Below, piece after piece: positions 25,101 to 35,517 of a DNA stretch of 64,000 nt. Under the pieces are notes generated by a model that worked only from the letters and a program-made list of their open reading frames with translations, did no database searches and was not told the origin of the DNA. Source of the stretch: Morinoia aosen (taxonomy: Eukaryota > Arthropoda > Malacostraca > Amphipoda > Talitridae); NCBI GenBank assembly GCA_030386875.1, contig CM059564.1, forward strand, positions 65,949,936 to 66,013,935. The letters are read 5' to 3'. Every line of letters starts with the position of its first letter. The stretch's first letter is position 1. The translations under genes were made by a program, and so were the position numbers.

Positions 25101-28100
25101 GCTACAGTGATAATTTTGGTATTATTGGAGGCAGAAAAACATGTAGATTATGGGGTGTAAAGAGTTACTTCTAAATTTGTCAGGATCAAAAGTTGTGACG
25201 TCACAAATAAAAAATTTCGCATAAAAAAAGATGGCCCCTCGAAAACTTTTTATTAAAATTTCAATTATAACTTTAGAGATTTCCTGTTTACATTCCACAA
25301 TTTACACAATGTTCCACATCCAATGATATTAAAATCATTACTCTAGCTTGAAAACTGAAGGAGGAGATGCATTTAGAAACCCCCCCCCCCCCCCCCCCCC
25401 TAAAAAAAGTCACTTTCTTCGAATATCTCGTTTTCTTTAAAGAAAATCGTTTTTTTTTTTTCAAGAAAGACGAATGATTACAAATTGCATTTCCTATTAG
25501 TATACAAAATTTCATTGCTCTAGGTTCAATAATAAAAAAGTTCCGTATGGGGTATGCCCCCCTTAAGACTGTTAAGGTGACTAAAAAACCCTCCTCGTTT
25601 CAAGACTTTGTCAGCGCAAATATAAATCTTCTTTGGACCGCAGAACCAGAATTTTTTATAAGCAGGGAAGGAAGTTCTTGACTCTCAACTGGGTGGGATA
25701 CCTTTTTTGAAAAGTAGAGTATTTTAGTATTTTATGAATCCTGGTTAACGCAAATAATAAATATTCTTGACACAAAGAATGAAACGATCCACGGATCTGC
25801 AAGGGAAAACACTGCACTCAGCACGGTTATCAAATAAATTCCATTCTAACACCCAAAATAAGAAAGCAATTATTTGAATTGAATGTTTAATTGAACATGT
25901 GTATAAAAAATATTTTGACTGCAAACGTTCAGAAGTCTAGGAGTCATTTTTCCCAGGCATCAAAATTTTGTCATTTGAATGGCGCCAACTTAATTGACAC
26001 GAAGTGTGTCCAATTTAATATCGAATCTATTAGCATGGTAATTCGAAGGTAAAACCCTTTCTTTCAGAAGTATTTTACCACGAAATTCCCTGGAATAAAC
26101 ATTACATTAAACCTCAATTTCATTTAAACAGACAACGATTTAAAGAAAGAGACTGGCCCCTACCCAAGTTAAAGGAGCTGAAAGGGGCAGGTTTTAACTA
26201 GAAGCATCTAATTTATATCAACAAAAATTCTATCCCTAAAAAATTAGCAGACAAAAAAGCAATAGCGGAGCCCCAATGGACATTGAACTTGGTATAAGGC
26301 GTAGTACGAAGCAGAGTTTTTACTCAGCGTACTATGGAGGAACTTAATGGTTTTCTAACATCCTTTGGCATCATAGATATTATGCGGATTAAAATGAAAT
26401 GAAATGAATTCATACTAGATTAGATTAGTCGTTACTTTTAGCCTCCCTACCCGCAGAAACAAATGCGATCTAAAGAGAGGAAGGAGGAAGGCACCATTCA
26501 GTATGGAGTTAAGGAAACGCGGAAGCTACGCAGAAAGGGCATAGAAACAGTAAGTTGTGAAAGATTATGAAACAAGACCAAAGTTGAAGAAGAAAGTAGT
26601 AGGTGCTGAAAAACAGGATAACAGTGAACCAAAAAAAGATGGTCCTTAACAAAACAAAAACATTTTATTTCAACAAAAAGAAAGCATACCTAACTCTCAG
26701 CTCGGGCCATCACATTGTCCCCCTCATTGTCCTCTTTCGTTCAATGGAATTTATAATTCTACTGACAAGTTCAATGAACTGAAACTGATCCTTCAGTAAC
26801 ACAGACCTGCATGTGCATGCTTGCAAGAGACATGTTGCAAAACCGAACAGGGAAACCACTACCTGGATATCACAATATTAAATCGAGGCCTCAATGACAA
26901 AAAAAAGGTACGGAAGAGGTGCAGCAGACTTCGCACACTATCGTTTTCGTGTCTCTTCTCGTTTCTTTTCTCTCTTTGAAACACTAACCTTGCCACTCTC
27001 GCAGTGTTTTCAATCAAATTTTTAGCAGCAACAGAGCCATTTATGCTGAATTTAAACATTCACTCCACTTAAGACCACAGTAAAACGTAAACTGATAAAC
27101 TCTTAATTTTAAAATAATTCATTGTGTGAAATTACCAATTTGCTTGTCTATTCAGAGAAAAACTGAAACTGTCATACATTAAATATTTTTGCTTATACAC
27201 AACGGTGTGAAAGTGATTCTTAAAATTAAATATTTCCTTTGACTCTATCTGCACCTTAAATTCTCGAGGTTTTATATTGTGAGGCACATCTGGCTCGAGT
27301 TTAAGTCTCATTTCATTTGAGCGTTAACTCATGTATTTGAGAAGCAGCAGCGTGATGGGAGCGCCTCATTTACCGTGATTGCGGCGAATGGCCCATCGGC
27401 CTCCGAAGCGCGGGCGGGTAGCTGGCGCCCCGAATTGGGGTCCCAGTTACGTCTGATACCATTCAACACTTATAGGTCCTCCTCCACACTCAACTCATAT
27501 CGAAGCTTCTTGTACCATATATCTCTGTACATTCGAGCACAATACAATGGGTCCTGTGCTTCACTATTCCTAACCGTAGACACTGCCAAAACGTCTATGG
27601 TGATCCCTCGGCTGAAAAGAATGATCGGTGGTTTAACCCTACAAACAATAATGAGATAACGCGTGACGCAAAGCGTCAGACAGTTAATGCAGTGCACTTG
27701 AGCCACGGTACCTTCAGCAAACTCTATGGTGACTGTATTCAAGAGTCTCCTTGAAAAATAGATCTGATTCACACCTTAACGCAATATACGGAAACACAGA
27801 AAAATGTTCAACTGTTAACACAAGATCTTTTCTAACTTTTCAGCCCTACGAAATAGTTCAATTTCTTCACGTGTAAGTTGATTAAGAAATGCACCTAGCA
27901 TTTTCGTACTAAAACACAGCAATTCATTAAAATCTATATTTCTGTCTAATTATAAAATGCAACGTTTCGACGTATCAAACATCATCCTCAGGCTGGAAAA
28001 AAAAACAGAATGATTTTCAGTAACATTGGAAAAAATGCATAAACTAACACTTAAGTAATATAGACTAGATAAGCAGATCACAAAAGACAAAAGCGACTAG

Positions 28101-31100
28101 ACAAAATAACAACCTTTTTATCACAGAAATAGTAGTATGACTAGATACATTGTACAAAACCGATGTTCATCACACGAGAGACAAGAGCTAAATGGTCGAG
28201 CAGCCTCGTCGCACCTAGCAAGCTGAAGTTCTACGAAACAGTTTGAAAGCGAAAAAATCATTCGTGTTTTCATTAAGGGGAGGTTTGAGTTCATGAATGT
28301 GTAATGCTTCAATTATATGAATATGACCTTTTTTAATAACATTATAGAGAATTTTGGTGTTAGGGAACAGATCTTCATTGGATGGTTTGCAACTATGGTC
28401 AACACGAAAATGATTGAAAATGGAACCTTGATATTTATGAGCTGTTAATCTTTGCTTCAGGGTCATTCTGGTCATGCCAATGTAACGTTTATCTAAAGGC
28501 TTACATTCTCTTCGGTTACATTTAAATTGATAAATCACACCGGCCTTGTCCAGATCGTTGACCCCAGATGCAGACAGATTATTTTTTACTAATTGGTCAC
28601 TGATTTACGGTTCTTATAATACACGCAAACTTTAATAAAAGCTTCTGGATTTATTGGTTTAACAAAAGTTTTAACAATGTTTTTAAAGACCCGTTGGTCA
28701 ATTTTGTAATTATTATGCATTTGATTTTCGTAATAAATATTGATACGGTTTGCATTCGCTGAATTATTGTCACTGCTCATGATTCGGTTAAAAAATTTAT
28801 CAATAGTTTTATCAATCAATATATTAGGAAAGTTGTTATTAACAAGTAAACGTTTGATTCGAAGCATTTCGGAATGAAAGTTTTCCCAATTACTGCAAAC
28901 TTTACGAGCTCTATTTATCAAAGTATGTATGACGCCTTCTTTATAGATTTGAGGAGCTTCACAATCGTAATTAATAGTTTCCCCAGCATGGGACTTTTAT
29001 ATGTCATTTGTCGAGAACTTGGTGTTAAATACGATGGATGTAAAACCGAGCATTTACTGTAGATCTGTGGACGACATTTTTGTTGAAGTACAAGACCTTG
29101 AGCACCTGGAAGCGTTGAGGAGTTTGTTTGTTGAAAAATCTGTTTTAAATTTCACGTATGAGTTGGGTCTACACGGTAAGCTCCCATTTTTGGATGTTTT
29201 GGTTGAAGCTTCTAACGGTACATTCCATAGATCCGTTCATGTTAAACCTTCCCATGCTGGGGAAACTATTAATTACGATTGTGAAGCTCATCAAATCTAT
29301 AAAGAAGGCGTCGTACATACTTTGATAAATAGAGCTCGTAAAGTTTGCAGTAATTGGGAAAACTTTCATTCCGAAATGCTTCGAATCAAACGTTTACTTG
29401 TTAATAACAACTTTCCTAATATATTGATTGATAAAACTATTGATACATTTTTTAACCGAATCATGAGCAGTGACAATAATTCAGCGAATGCAAACCGTAT
29501 CAATATTTATTACGAAAATCAAATGCATAATAATTACAAAATTGACCAACGGGTCTTCAAAAACATTGTTAAAACTTTTGTTAAACCAATAAATCCAGAA
29601 ACTTCTATTAAAGTTTGCGTGTATTATAAGAACCGTAAAATCAGTGACCAATTAGTAAAAAATAATCTGTCTGCATCTGGGGTCAACGATCTGGACAAGG
29701 CTGGTGTGATTTATTAATTTAAATGTAACCGAAGAGAATGTAAGTCTCTTGATAAACGTTAAATTGGCATGACCAGAATGACCCTGAAGCAAAGATTAAC
29801 CGCTCATAAATATCAAGGTTCCATTTTCAATCATTTTCGTGTTGACCATAGTTGCAATCATCCAATGAAGATCTGTTCCCTAACACCAAAATTCTTTATA
29901 ATGTTATTAAAAAAGGTCATATTCATATAATTGAAGCATTACACATTCATGAGCTTAAACCTCCCCTTAATGAAAACACGAATGATTTTTTGGCTCTCAA
30001 ACTGTTTCGTAGAACTTCAGCTTGCTAGGTGCGACGAGGCTGCTCGACCATTTAGCTCTTGTCTCTCGTGTGATGAACATCGGTTTTGTACAATGTATCT
30101 AGTCATACTACTATTTCTGTGATAAAAAGGTTGTTATTTTGTCTAGTCGCTTTCGTCTTTTGTGATCTGCTTATCTAGTCTATATTACTTAAGTGTTAGT
30201 TTATGCATTTTTTCCAATGTGACTGAAAATTATTCTGTTTTTTTTTCCAGCCTGAGGATGATGTTTGATACGTCGAAACGTTGCATTTTATAATTAGACA
30301 GAAATATAGATTTTAATGAATTGCTGTGTTTTAGTACGAAAATGCTAGGTGCATTTCTTAATCAACTTACACGTGAAGAAATTGAACTCTTAACACAAGA
30401 ATGATGTAAGAACAATGACTAGCATCACTGTTCGGATACCATACGATGAAGATTAGATTAGATTATTAGTTAGTTTAAGCCTCCCTATCCTCAACAAATG
30501 AGATCCAAAGAGAGTAAGGCACCATTTAGTATGGAGTTAAGAGAACGTAGAATCCATGCAGAAAGGACATAGAAACAGTAAGATGAGAAAGAAGTTCATG
30601 AAACAAGATCAAAGTTGAAGAAGTAGTAGGTGCTGAAAAAAACCGGACAGCAGTGAACCGAAAAAAGATAAAAAGAAAATAACAAAAACCTATGTTATTT
30701 TAACGAAAAGAAAGCCTACCTAACCTTTAGCTCAGGCCCTCACATTGTTCACCTGGGAGGGCTAATTTCCATAGATACAATAGTTGTATCCCCCTGAGGG
30801 GACCATACAACGAAACAATGGTGGTAAAGCCCCTAAAATAATGATGCAACTTCTTCTACCTCATTAAGTAGAGAGAGGAGAAAACCTTTACCGCAAATAC
30901 CCTTGAAATGAACCAGTAGGTACCACACACCAGCTATAAGCAATAGGTACTGAAATACGTCATGAGATAAGAGTAAGTGCCTTTAGTAGTCTGCTCGGTG
31001 TGACAAACCTGGTATCCTACCTACACCCCAGAGAATTTTTAGCTAACCAACGCATCGTTGATGGCTGCTCTGCCTGGTGTGGAAGCCATGACAAACTGCT

Positions 31101-34100
31101 CTAAAAAAAAGAGGTCTTACTTTTTGACAACACAACATTGGAATCCAACCCCACTACGGATATCAGGACGGTATGAAAGTAATGACTAATTTCTGGGTCC
31201 TCGTTTGATCATTTTATTGCAATAGCGAACGATTCATTTATCCCTAACAACAAGCCAGTCAGAAAATGGTGACTCATGGAATAAACTGCATTGGATGTGA
31301 TTCTCTGAGATACGATGACCATAGGGCAAAACCAACAATATCACGATTCTTAGTCAGAAAAAAATAATTACAATTGATTAAAAAACTTCTGAACGATAAA
31401 AAGAGGAATTACTTATCACTGATAACTATTTTGGAAAACCATACTCAAGGAATTAGACATTAACTTTGTACAAACTCATCATAAGAGATGATTCTCTAAC
31501 CTAATAATACCCGTTGTGTGTTTATTCATATACTATAGCCATTATAGTGTTCACGGCCCGCCAAAAATGACGGGATTCGATACCTTTCTTCAACAAACTT
31601 TCCAGACGTGGATGACTAACAAATACATCTATCCTAACGGTACCCGTGATGAAAAATATTATTGTACTTGCGCACTCGTATCTCTCGGTGAAACTCGTAT
31701 CACATATACGGTCATTATGGCTTTCTGAGCATGACAGAGAAATGGAAGAAGCGAACTTGAAACAAATAAACCATGGGAATTGTTAGGTAGTAGCACGATC
31801 CGTGGAAATTCCTTGGCGGACCCGTGCAAAAATTCTGTCAATATAACCTAACCTATGTTAACTTCTATCCTAATCTAACCAAACCTATCCTAAACGAACA
31901 CTTCCTGGTACAATTCAACCATATCAATGCACCGAGAAGACCATCTTTTCGGTATCAATGATACCGCAAATTCAGACATCCTTTGCTTCTTAAGAAGCGG
32001 ACACCAAACAAATATATAAATAAACACACAACGGGTATTATTAGGTTAGATTTATATATCTGTTTGGTGTCCGCTTCTTAAGAAACATAGGATGTCTGAG
32101 TTTGCGGTATCATGGATACCGAATTCCTCAGTATTACATTAAAAGATGGCTTTTACATGCATTGATATGTTTGACATTTTATCAGGATAGCTTCGGTTGG
32201 GCTAGGTGGGATTAGATTAGGATAACAAAGGTTAGGTAAGATTGACAGAATTTTGTCACGAGTCCATCTAGCTTAACGATGACATTGTCCGAGGAATTTC
32301 CACGGGTACTGCTACTACCTAATAATGCCTTTGGTTTATTTGTTTGGAATCTGCTTTCTATGTCATTCCCATGTCACGCTCATAAAGATAGCCATAATGA
32401 CCGTATCTGTGATACGAATTTCACCAGTGCGCAAGTACAATAATATTCTTTATCGCGGGTACTGTTAGGATGGATATATTTGTTTGTAATCCACATTTGG
32501 AAGTTTGCCTTGAATCCCGGTGTTGAATTTGGAAAGGTGTTGAATCCCGTCATTTTTTGTAGGGCCGTGCACACTAGTGTACATATAATACAGTAGGTCC
32601 CACAAAAACCCAAACTGAGTATTTATTTTCCCGTATCAGTAATACCATCATAAGAATACCACAAGCATTTAATTTCAAGCAAAATTATGCGGTATTACTG
32701 ATACACGAAAATAAACTAGATTCAGGTTTTTGTGGGACATAGGGTATAATAGTTGAAGAAGCCACAGTCAATACACAGTATGTACGGATGAGATACCTGC
32801 TGGGTGTGTAGCTTTCATCAGCTTTGTAGTTGGCATAGATCCAGACATCCTGGATGGTGGTCTTGCGGCGGAACTGAATATTGACAAGGTGCGGCTGAGG
32901 TCCATCGCTCTGCCAGTAGCTGTCCAGGCAGTCATCCCGCAGCTGCTGCACTCCCAGGCCTGCCCACAATCATTTGTATGAGTTACTTCTAGTTGATGGA
33001 ACGGCTACCATTGCTTCAGTTCTCACAAGTTGACAATACGGCTACCATCACTTCTAATAAGTTGACAGTACGGCTAAATCAGTTCTTAAAAGTTGACAGT
33101 ACAGCTAAATCAGTTCTTAAAAGTTTACAGTACGGCTAACATTAACTAAGTTTTTACCAGTTGCCAGCACGGCTACAACTGCATCGGTTTGTACAAGTTA
33201 GCAGAACAACTACAATTATCTTACACTGAAAATCGATAATCGCACCGCAGTATTCCGCATTCACCTGAGTTCATTACCTCCCACACACGTTTGGAACATC
33301 TCCAGGCATCATTGCCAAGATATTTACAAGCCAGCAGGTCACATAAGAGCTACTTTCACACTACTGTGAACTCTTGGGTTTTAACACAATTTATTTTATT
33401 TTATGTTCACATTCAAGTTAAATAGTGTAAAATATTTCTTTATATTATGCATTTCTTTTGGAAATCCCTAATTTTCTTCTTATTTAGCAAAATAGCATTT
33501 GTGTATGTATTTTTTCCATCTTGCTTAAATGATACTTTGTTGTTGGTTAAGGTATTGGCATGTTGCATCCCAAGCTCCTCAGGTTCCCTCCACTGGTATC
33601 ATAATTGCCCCATATGGCGGGCAATTAATTTGAGGTTTTGAATTCCTTCCTACAGTGTCTCCGTTCCACTTGTCCATGCTCCGTTAATCTTACTTTTCAC
33701 TATCTATGCTCCATTAATTTAGTCTTCTGCAATCCACCCTTCTTTATCCAGGCTCCCATGTGCCTTAGATAAATCTCTTATTTCTGTATCCAATTCCATA
33801 AAGATCAGTCACCTATTACATTTTCATTGTACCACTATATTTCAATAGGGAATTAGCAATTCCAAGTGTTTTATTCTCCTTCCCTACTAGTTGCCACTTA
33901 TTAGTAAGCAGATAACGAGTTTATCCCACCTGCAGGAGACGAACGGCAACAGCGTATACAGTCCCTTTACAAACACTTTCTAAGACTTAATGCTATCTTT
34001 GTGATCTTAAACACAAGAATTATGTGTTGCAGATATGCACAAGAGTAAGCAATGCAGCATATTTCTAAGTATTTTCAATTAGATGTCATTACCAAGTTAT

Positions 34101-34459
34101 CTCTAACCAATTTGTTGCCAGCGCTACCTACAGCGTGCGTACTTCCATACCACTCAAAAATTACCTAATTTGTAACAAATAAACCAGGCTTACAATAATA
34201 ATACTAATAAATTCAGTTAACAACAACCTTGGACCGAGACTATTTAGTCGTCCCTTTGGTAAGTCTACCAAAGTAATGCTTGCAATTTATACAATAGCGA
34301 TTTGGCAAAATCATTACCAGGTTTGCATGACGACAGCGACCAGACTGCCTGGTTGCCCACTTCCCGCACTCGGCCAGCTCGCTCCTCCTTGCTGGGGTCC
34401 AGCTCCTCAGCAGCGGTGGCCGCAGCAGCCGCGGCGCGGGAGCCGTGGTTCAGAGACAT
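18923..34459 (-). CDS. ANAPC10: Anaphase-promoting complex subunit 10 (Doc1), complete, 4 exons, 197 aa
   Basis: Minus-strand exons are 34459-34318, 32959-32797, 23134-23038 and 19114-18923. All have consensus borders and matching phases, and the sum is 594 nt including TAG. The product is APC10/Doc1, the DOC-domain (jelly-roll) subunit of the APC/C ubiquitin ligase. It helps form the D-box degron receptor with Cdc20 or Cdh1 during mitosis. Diagnostic stretches are [44 protein letters not shown] and [19 protein letters not shown]. It ends in Ile-Arg, the C-terminal IR tail that docks on TPR subunits such as APC3/Cdc27. Vertebrate APC10 is about 185 aa, and the extra length is an Ala-rich N-terminus. 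The ATG at 34459 is the first one after an in-frame TAA. Its introns total about 15 kb and are full of repeats. The gene converges on the SLC35D gene. Confidence 0.95.
19267..19619 (-). repeat. Family A, near full-length, minus orientation
   Basis: From gattagataaactagtttaa through gttgaagaaagtaggtg and ctttagctcgagacctcaca to gtacaatagtcgtatcc. It lies in the ANAPC10 intron before the last exon. Confidence 0.85.
20360..20617 (+). repeat. Family A, diverged, plus orientation
   Basis: Contains ttttttcggttcactgctgc, cataccaaacagtgtcatcc and the tail aaactaacttataatctaat. Among the gene-internal copies it is the only clear one opposite to its host gene. Confidence 0.75.
20665..21036 (+). repeat. 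31-bp minisatellite, ~12 units
   Basis: Unit aataaattttagcacccaag followed by ctatcaagttc, 31 bp, about 12 nearly identical copies. The edge units differ (aaatatt, gctttc, aactttt), as is usual for unequal-exchange arrays. It lies in the ANAPC10 intron. Confidence 0.93.
21075..22545 (-). repeat. Family A (minus) split by a palindromic TTAA element
   Basis: Tail half 21075-21289 (taaattggattaaaagttag through accgaaaaaaatggccttta) and head half 22421-22545 (taacatacaaaaaagaaatt to aaaataattgtatccc). An intact copy near 26637 reads gatggtccttaacaaaac, so the insertion used the TTAA in that block. Confidence 0.85.
21290..22420. mobile_element. 1.13-kb near-perfect palindrome flanked by TTAA
   Basis: TTAA at 21286-21289 and 22421-22424. 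The arms (about 21290-21800 and 21910-22420) are inverted copies differing at only a few positions, so the same short ORFs appear on opposite strands. The ends read gggaagagtgcccccaagat and its complement. The centre holds three copies of a 24-bp palindrome built on acattcctaggaatgt, separated by aatttcttaaag. TTAA duplications are typical of piggyBac superfamily elements. No transposase is encoded, so this is a non-autonomous foldback or MITE; the superfamily is inferred from TTAA only. Confidence 0.88.
22546..23037. other. ANAPC10 intron, nothing recognised
   Basis: AT-rich intronic DNA between the split SINE and ANAPC10 exon 3. Confidence 0.5.
23038..23134 (-). CDS. ANAPC10: ANAPC10 exon 3, 97 nt
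   Basis: Acceptor ccgtgcag precedes 23134; donor gtgcgc follows 23038. It completes an arginine codon and encodes [20 protein letters not shown], then [12 protein letters not shown], the LVEPSGW region of the DOC domain. It was found by homology because it is too short to show as an ORF starting with Met. Confidence 0.93.
23135..23931. other. ANAPC10 intron, nothing recognised
   Basis: Unique AT-rich intronic DNA with no repeat family or ORF of note. Confidence 0.5.
23932..24305 (-). repeat. Family A, full-length, minus orientation
   Basis: From gattagattagatgttagtt through gcaacaaaggcgttccaaag to aattctattacccctgaggg. One of the best preserved copies and a good base for a consensus. Confidence 0.88.
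24766..24872 (+). repeat. Repeat family F, copy 1
   Basis: About 107 bp almost identical to 26749-26855 (ttataattctactgacaagt ... gttgcaaaaccgaacaggga). It is nested in a TTAA element. Confidence 0.85.
25380..25400 (+). repeat. Homopolymer C tract, 21 nt
   Basis: Uninterrupted run of C inside the TTAA element. Its length may be an assembly estimate. Confidence 0.9.
25567..26411. other. ANAPC10 intron, nothing recognised
   Basis: AT-rich DNA with no ORF or repeat that I can place. Confidence 0.45.
26412..26730 (-). repeat. Family A, minus orientation
   Basis: From actagattagattagtcgtt through ggaaggaggaaggcaccatt and gatggtccttaacaaaac to gggccatcacattgtccccc. The extreme 5' head is missing. 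Confidence 0.85.
26749..26855 (+). repeat. Repeat family F, copy 2
   Basis: Near-identical to 24766-24872, differing mainly at gcatgtgcatg against gcatgcgcatg. It directly follows a family A SINE. Confidence 0.85.
26860..27814. other. ANAPC10 intron with a GC-richer patch
   Basis: 27350-27770 is locally GC-richer and carries a 100-residue minus ORF (27772-27470) with no motif I recognise. cgcctcatttacc recurs near 1896, so this may be an old repeat fragment. Otherwise AT-rich. Confidence 0.35.
28215..28538 (-). pseudogene. Penelope-like GIY-YIG endonuclease domain, minus copy
   Basis: 107-residue open frame continuing from the RT linker. It has MIYQFKC, then [19 protein letters not shown] (YIG and catalytic Arg region), the Glu of [10 protein letters not shown], and LKPPLNEN. 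The linker carries CNRREC, the Cys pair typical of these enzymes. It is intact over this span but detached from a functional RT by truncation and frameshift. Confidence 0.85.
28589..28921 (-). pseudogene. Penelope-like RT C-terminal fragment, minus copy
   Basis: 110 residues almost identical to residues about 107-214 of the plus-copy frame (for example [20 protein letters not shown]). The frame is lost after [10 protein letters not shown], where the plus copy continues. The palm motifs are absent because the copy is 5'-truncated. Confidence 0.8.
29001..29717 (+). pseudogene. Penelope-like RT fragment with SVDD motif, plus copy
   Basis: 238-residue frame. SVDDIF near residue 23 corresponds to the catalytic YxDD box of Penelope RT, and FLDVLVE and the thumb region follow. 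It ends at TAA where the minus copy has CAA, and a second stop replaces Tyr of the YIG motif, so the endonuclease part (to about 30000) is dead. The N-terminal RT half is missing. Confidence 0.85.
30452..30802 (-). repeat. Family A, full-length, minus orientation
   Basis: From agattagattagattattag through aggcaccatttagtatggag and ctttagctcaggccctcaca to aatagttgtatccccctgag. Confidence 0.87.
30803..31496. other. ANAPC10 intron, nothing recognised
   Basis: Unique AT-rich DNA between a SINE and the family D foldback. Confidence 0.45.
31549..32580. mobile_element. Family D foldback element, ~1 kb inverted repeat
   Basis: The left arm (about 31549-32020) and right arm (about 32051-32580) are diverged inverted copies around a 30-bp loop (taaacacacaacgggtatta...). 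Shared blocks include cgtatcacatatacggtcat, aagaagcggacaccaaaca and the cggtatc...gataccg quasi-palindrome. There is no coding capacity. Related half-copies occur at 55690-55880, 57425-57790 and 59860-60400. A loop fragment precedes the left arm (31497-31535). Confidence 0.82.
32597..32738. mobile_element. 142-bp hairpin MITE
   Basis: Ends gtcccacaaaaaccc and gtttttgtgggac are inverted, and the inverted pairing continues inward (tatcagtaatacc against ggtattactgata). A TA borders each side, compatible with a TA target duplication. It sits 58 bp beyond the ANAPC10 exon 2 donor. Confidence 0.75.
32797..32959 (-). CDS. ANAPC10: ANAPC10 exon 2, DOC domain core
   Basis: Acceptor gtgggcag precedes 32959; donor gtatct follows 32797. 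It encodes [20 protein letters not shown], then [20 protein letters not shown] and the DESYTPS motif, nearly identical to APC10 from other animals. The exon is 163 nt and starts and ends within codons that pair correctly with its neighbours. Confidence 0.95.
32993..33220 (+). repeat. Degenerate ~35-bp tandem repeat
   Basis: About six imperfect units built on aagttgacagtacggctaa and cagttcttaaaa, spacing variable. It lies in ANAPC10 intron 1. Confidence 0.7.
33380..33975 (+). repeat. Repeat family C, copy 1 (uninterrupted)
   Basis: Matches 50360-50942 plus 54380-54480, and the reverse of 44605-45335. Shared stretches are tattggcatgttgcatccca, agctcctcaggttccctcca and a terminal cacctgc.ggagacgaacgg block. 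No ORF, class unknown. This copy shows the empty site (caatagggaattagcaattc) of the non-LTR element inserted in copy 3. Confidence 0.8.
34318..34459 (-). CDS. ANAPC10: ANAPC10 exon 1 with initiator ATG
   Basis: Start ATG is at 34459-34457, with G at -3 and an in-frame TAA nine codons upstream. It encodes an Ala-rich N-terminus, then [20 protein letters not shown] and Lys-Pro plus one base of Gly. The donor gtaatg begins at 34317 reading leftwards. The Ala-rich stretch is not conserved in vertebrates and makes this segment GC-rich. Confidence 0.93.
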
Positions 34460-35031
34460 CTCCTCCGTCAGAGTGTCCTCAGATTAGTTCATAAGAGCTC
34501 TGCATATACAGAGCCTTACTAACGTGGTAAGGATTCGAGGATCCCTACTTCAACTATATAGAAATCTAAGGGAACAATTAATCAACAGTGTTAAAATAGA
34601 AGTCAAGTTTAGTGGTGAATATTTACTCGTGCATCAGAATTTCTTGCTATTTTGCTCCTCATCCACTCAGTGCAGCCAGTTGCACTGCTGAAAGTTAAAA
34701 GATTGTATATGTCAATCTACAGCTCGCTATGCTGACAAAAGTTGTAACCATCACAAATGAGACCAAAAGGTGAATAAGAATAAACTACCAAGACTCTCGT
34801 GCAGATTGATTTCATGATATGCCGACCACCCCCTAGACTAGAGTGATGTGAAGTAAATATTGGAAGGCCCAACTAATGATAAATTTAAACCCAAAACAGA
34901 CTCCTGCAACAAAGGTCACTGATTCAGCGTTAGGTAGCTTGGTCAGCCACCGAGGAGCACTACTTCTCCAAGGTAAACTGATGAGGACAGACATTATCAT
35001 AATACCTCCCTCTGAGTGTAACTCAAGTTAG
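34460..35031 (-). other. ANAPC10 5' flank, presumed promoter and 5' UTR
   Basis: About 570 bp lie between the ANAPC10 start and the SINE/LINE insertion. No TATA box or other core element stands out, so the promoter role rests on position only. Confidence 0.35.
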
Positions 35032-35517
35032 ATTAGATGGTAGTTTAAGCCTCCTTAACCGCAACAAGTAGTCGTAGTATTAGCATCGATTTGCTAGCGC
35101 TTCAGTAATTCGTACTATTTCGCTCCGTAGGTCTCACAGTTCAAAAAATACAACATTCACATCATTTCAGCAAAAGCACATTATATAATCTCTATTCAAA
35201 GTTCATCACAATTACCATTATGGAGACATAGCAACATCCATCGCAAAAACCGTTCTAACTTCCACCCACATTTTGTCATCTTATAAGAGCCCCAGTTCAT
35301 CTTTGAAGAGATCATCCACAGATCCACGCACACTTTGTTAGCACGGGCAGCCAAAGGCCCCATAGGGGATTTCAGCTGCCCACCCATTTATGGCCGGGCG
35401 CCTTACCCACGCTGAAACCCCCAGAGGCATCTACGCAGCGCGCCCGGCCATATTGCAGTTTAGTCTTCCACATCTCAGATGTGAAGAAGTTCCTTGTTTA
35501 CGCTGTTCTTTCTCTGG

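Larger units (their letters stand above)
24620..25562. mobile_element. TTAA-flanked MITE related to the 21.3-kb palindrome
   Basis: TTAA at 24616-24619 and 25563-25566. Termini are inverted: ggggagcatacccccc on the left and ggggtatgccccc on the right. It shares aagttcgtacgttcgttcgc, ttcaagggtcctag and ccttattttggaggatcgga with the palindromic element at 21.3 kb. There is no coding capacity. A family F segment and a C tract lie inside. Confidence 0.85.
27826..30389. mobile_element. Inverted dimer of a Penelope-like retroelement
   Basis: Two 5'-truncated copies lie head to head with the junction near 28993: a minus copy (28993-27826) and a plus copy (28993-30389). Each encodes the end of a reverse transcriptase followed by a GIY-YIG endonuclease, the order that defines Penelope-like elements. 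The 3' regions share gatacgtcgaaacgttgcat. The whole unit is flanked by an 11-bp direct repeat ttaacacaaga (27815-27825 and 30390-30400). Inverted partial dimers are a known Penelope arrangement. Confidence 0.9.

Noticed and set aside
27470-27772. 100-residue minus ORF as a gene
   Set aside because: No recognisable motif or splice context, and it lies within an ANAPC10 intron; probably chance in a GC-richer patch.
30250-30290. Hammerhead ribozyme in the Penelope 3' region (ctgagga ... gaaac)
   Set aside because: The core letters partly fit CUGANGA and GAAA with a plausible stem II, but there is an extra base and no stem III or cleavage site pairing.
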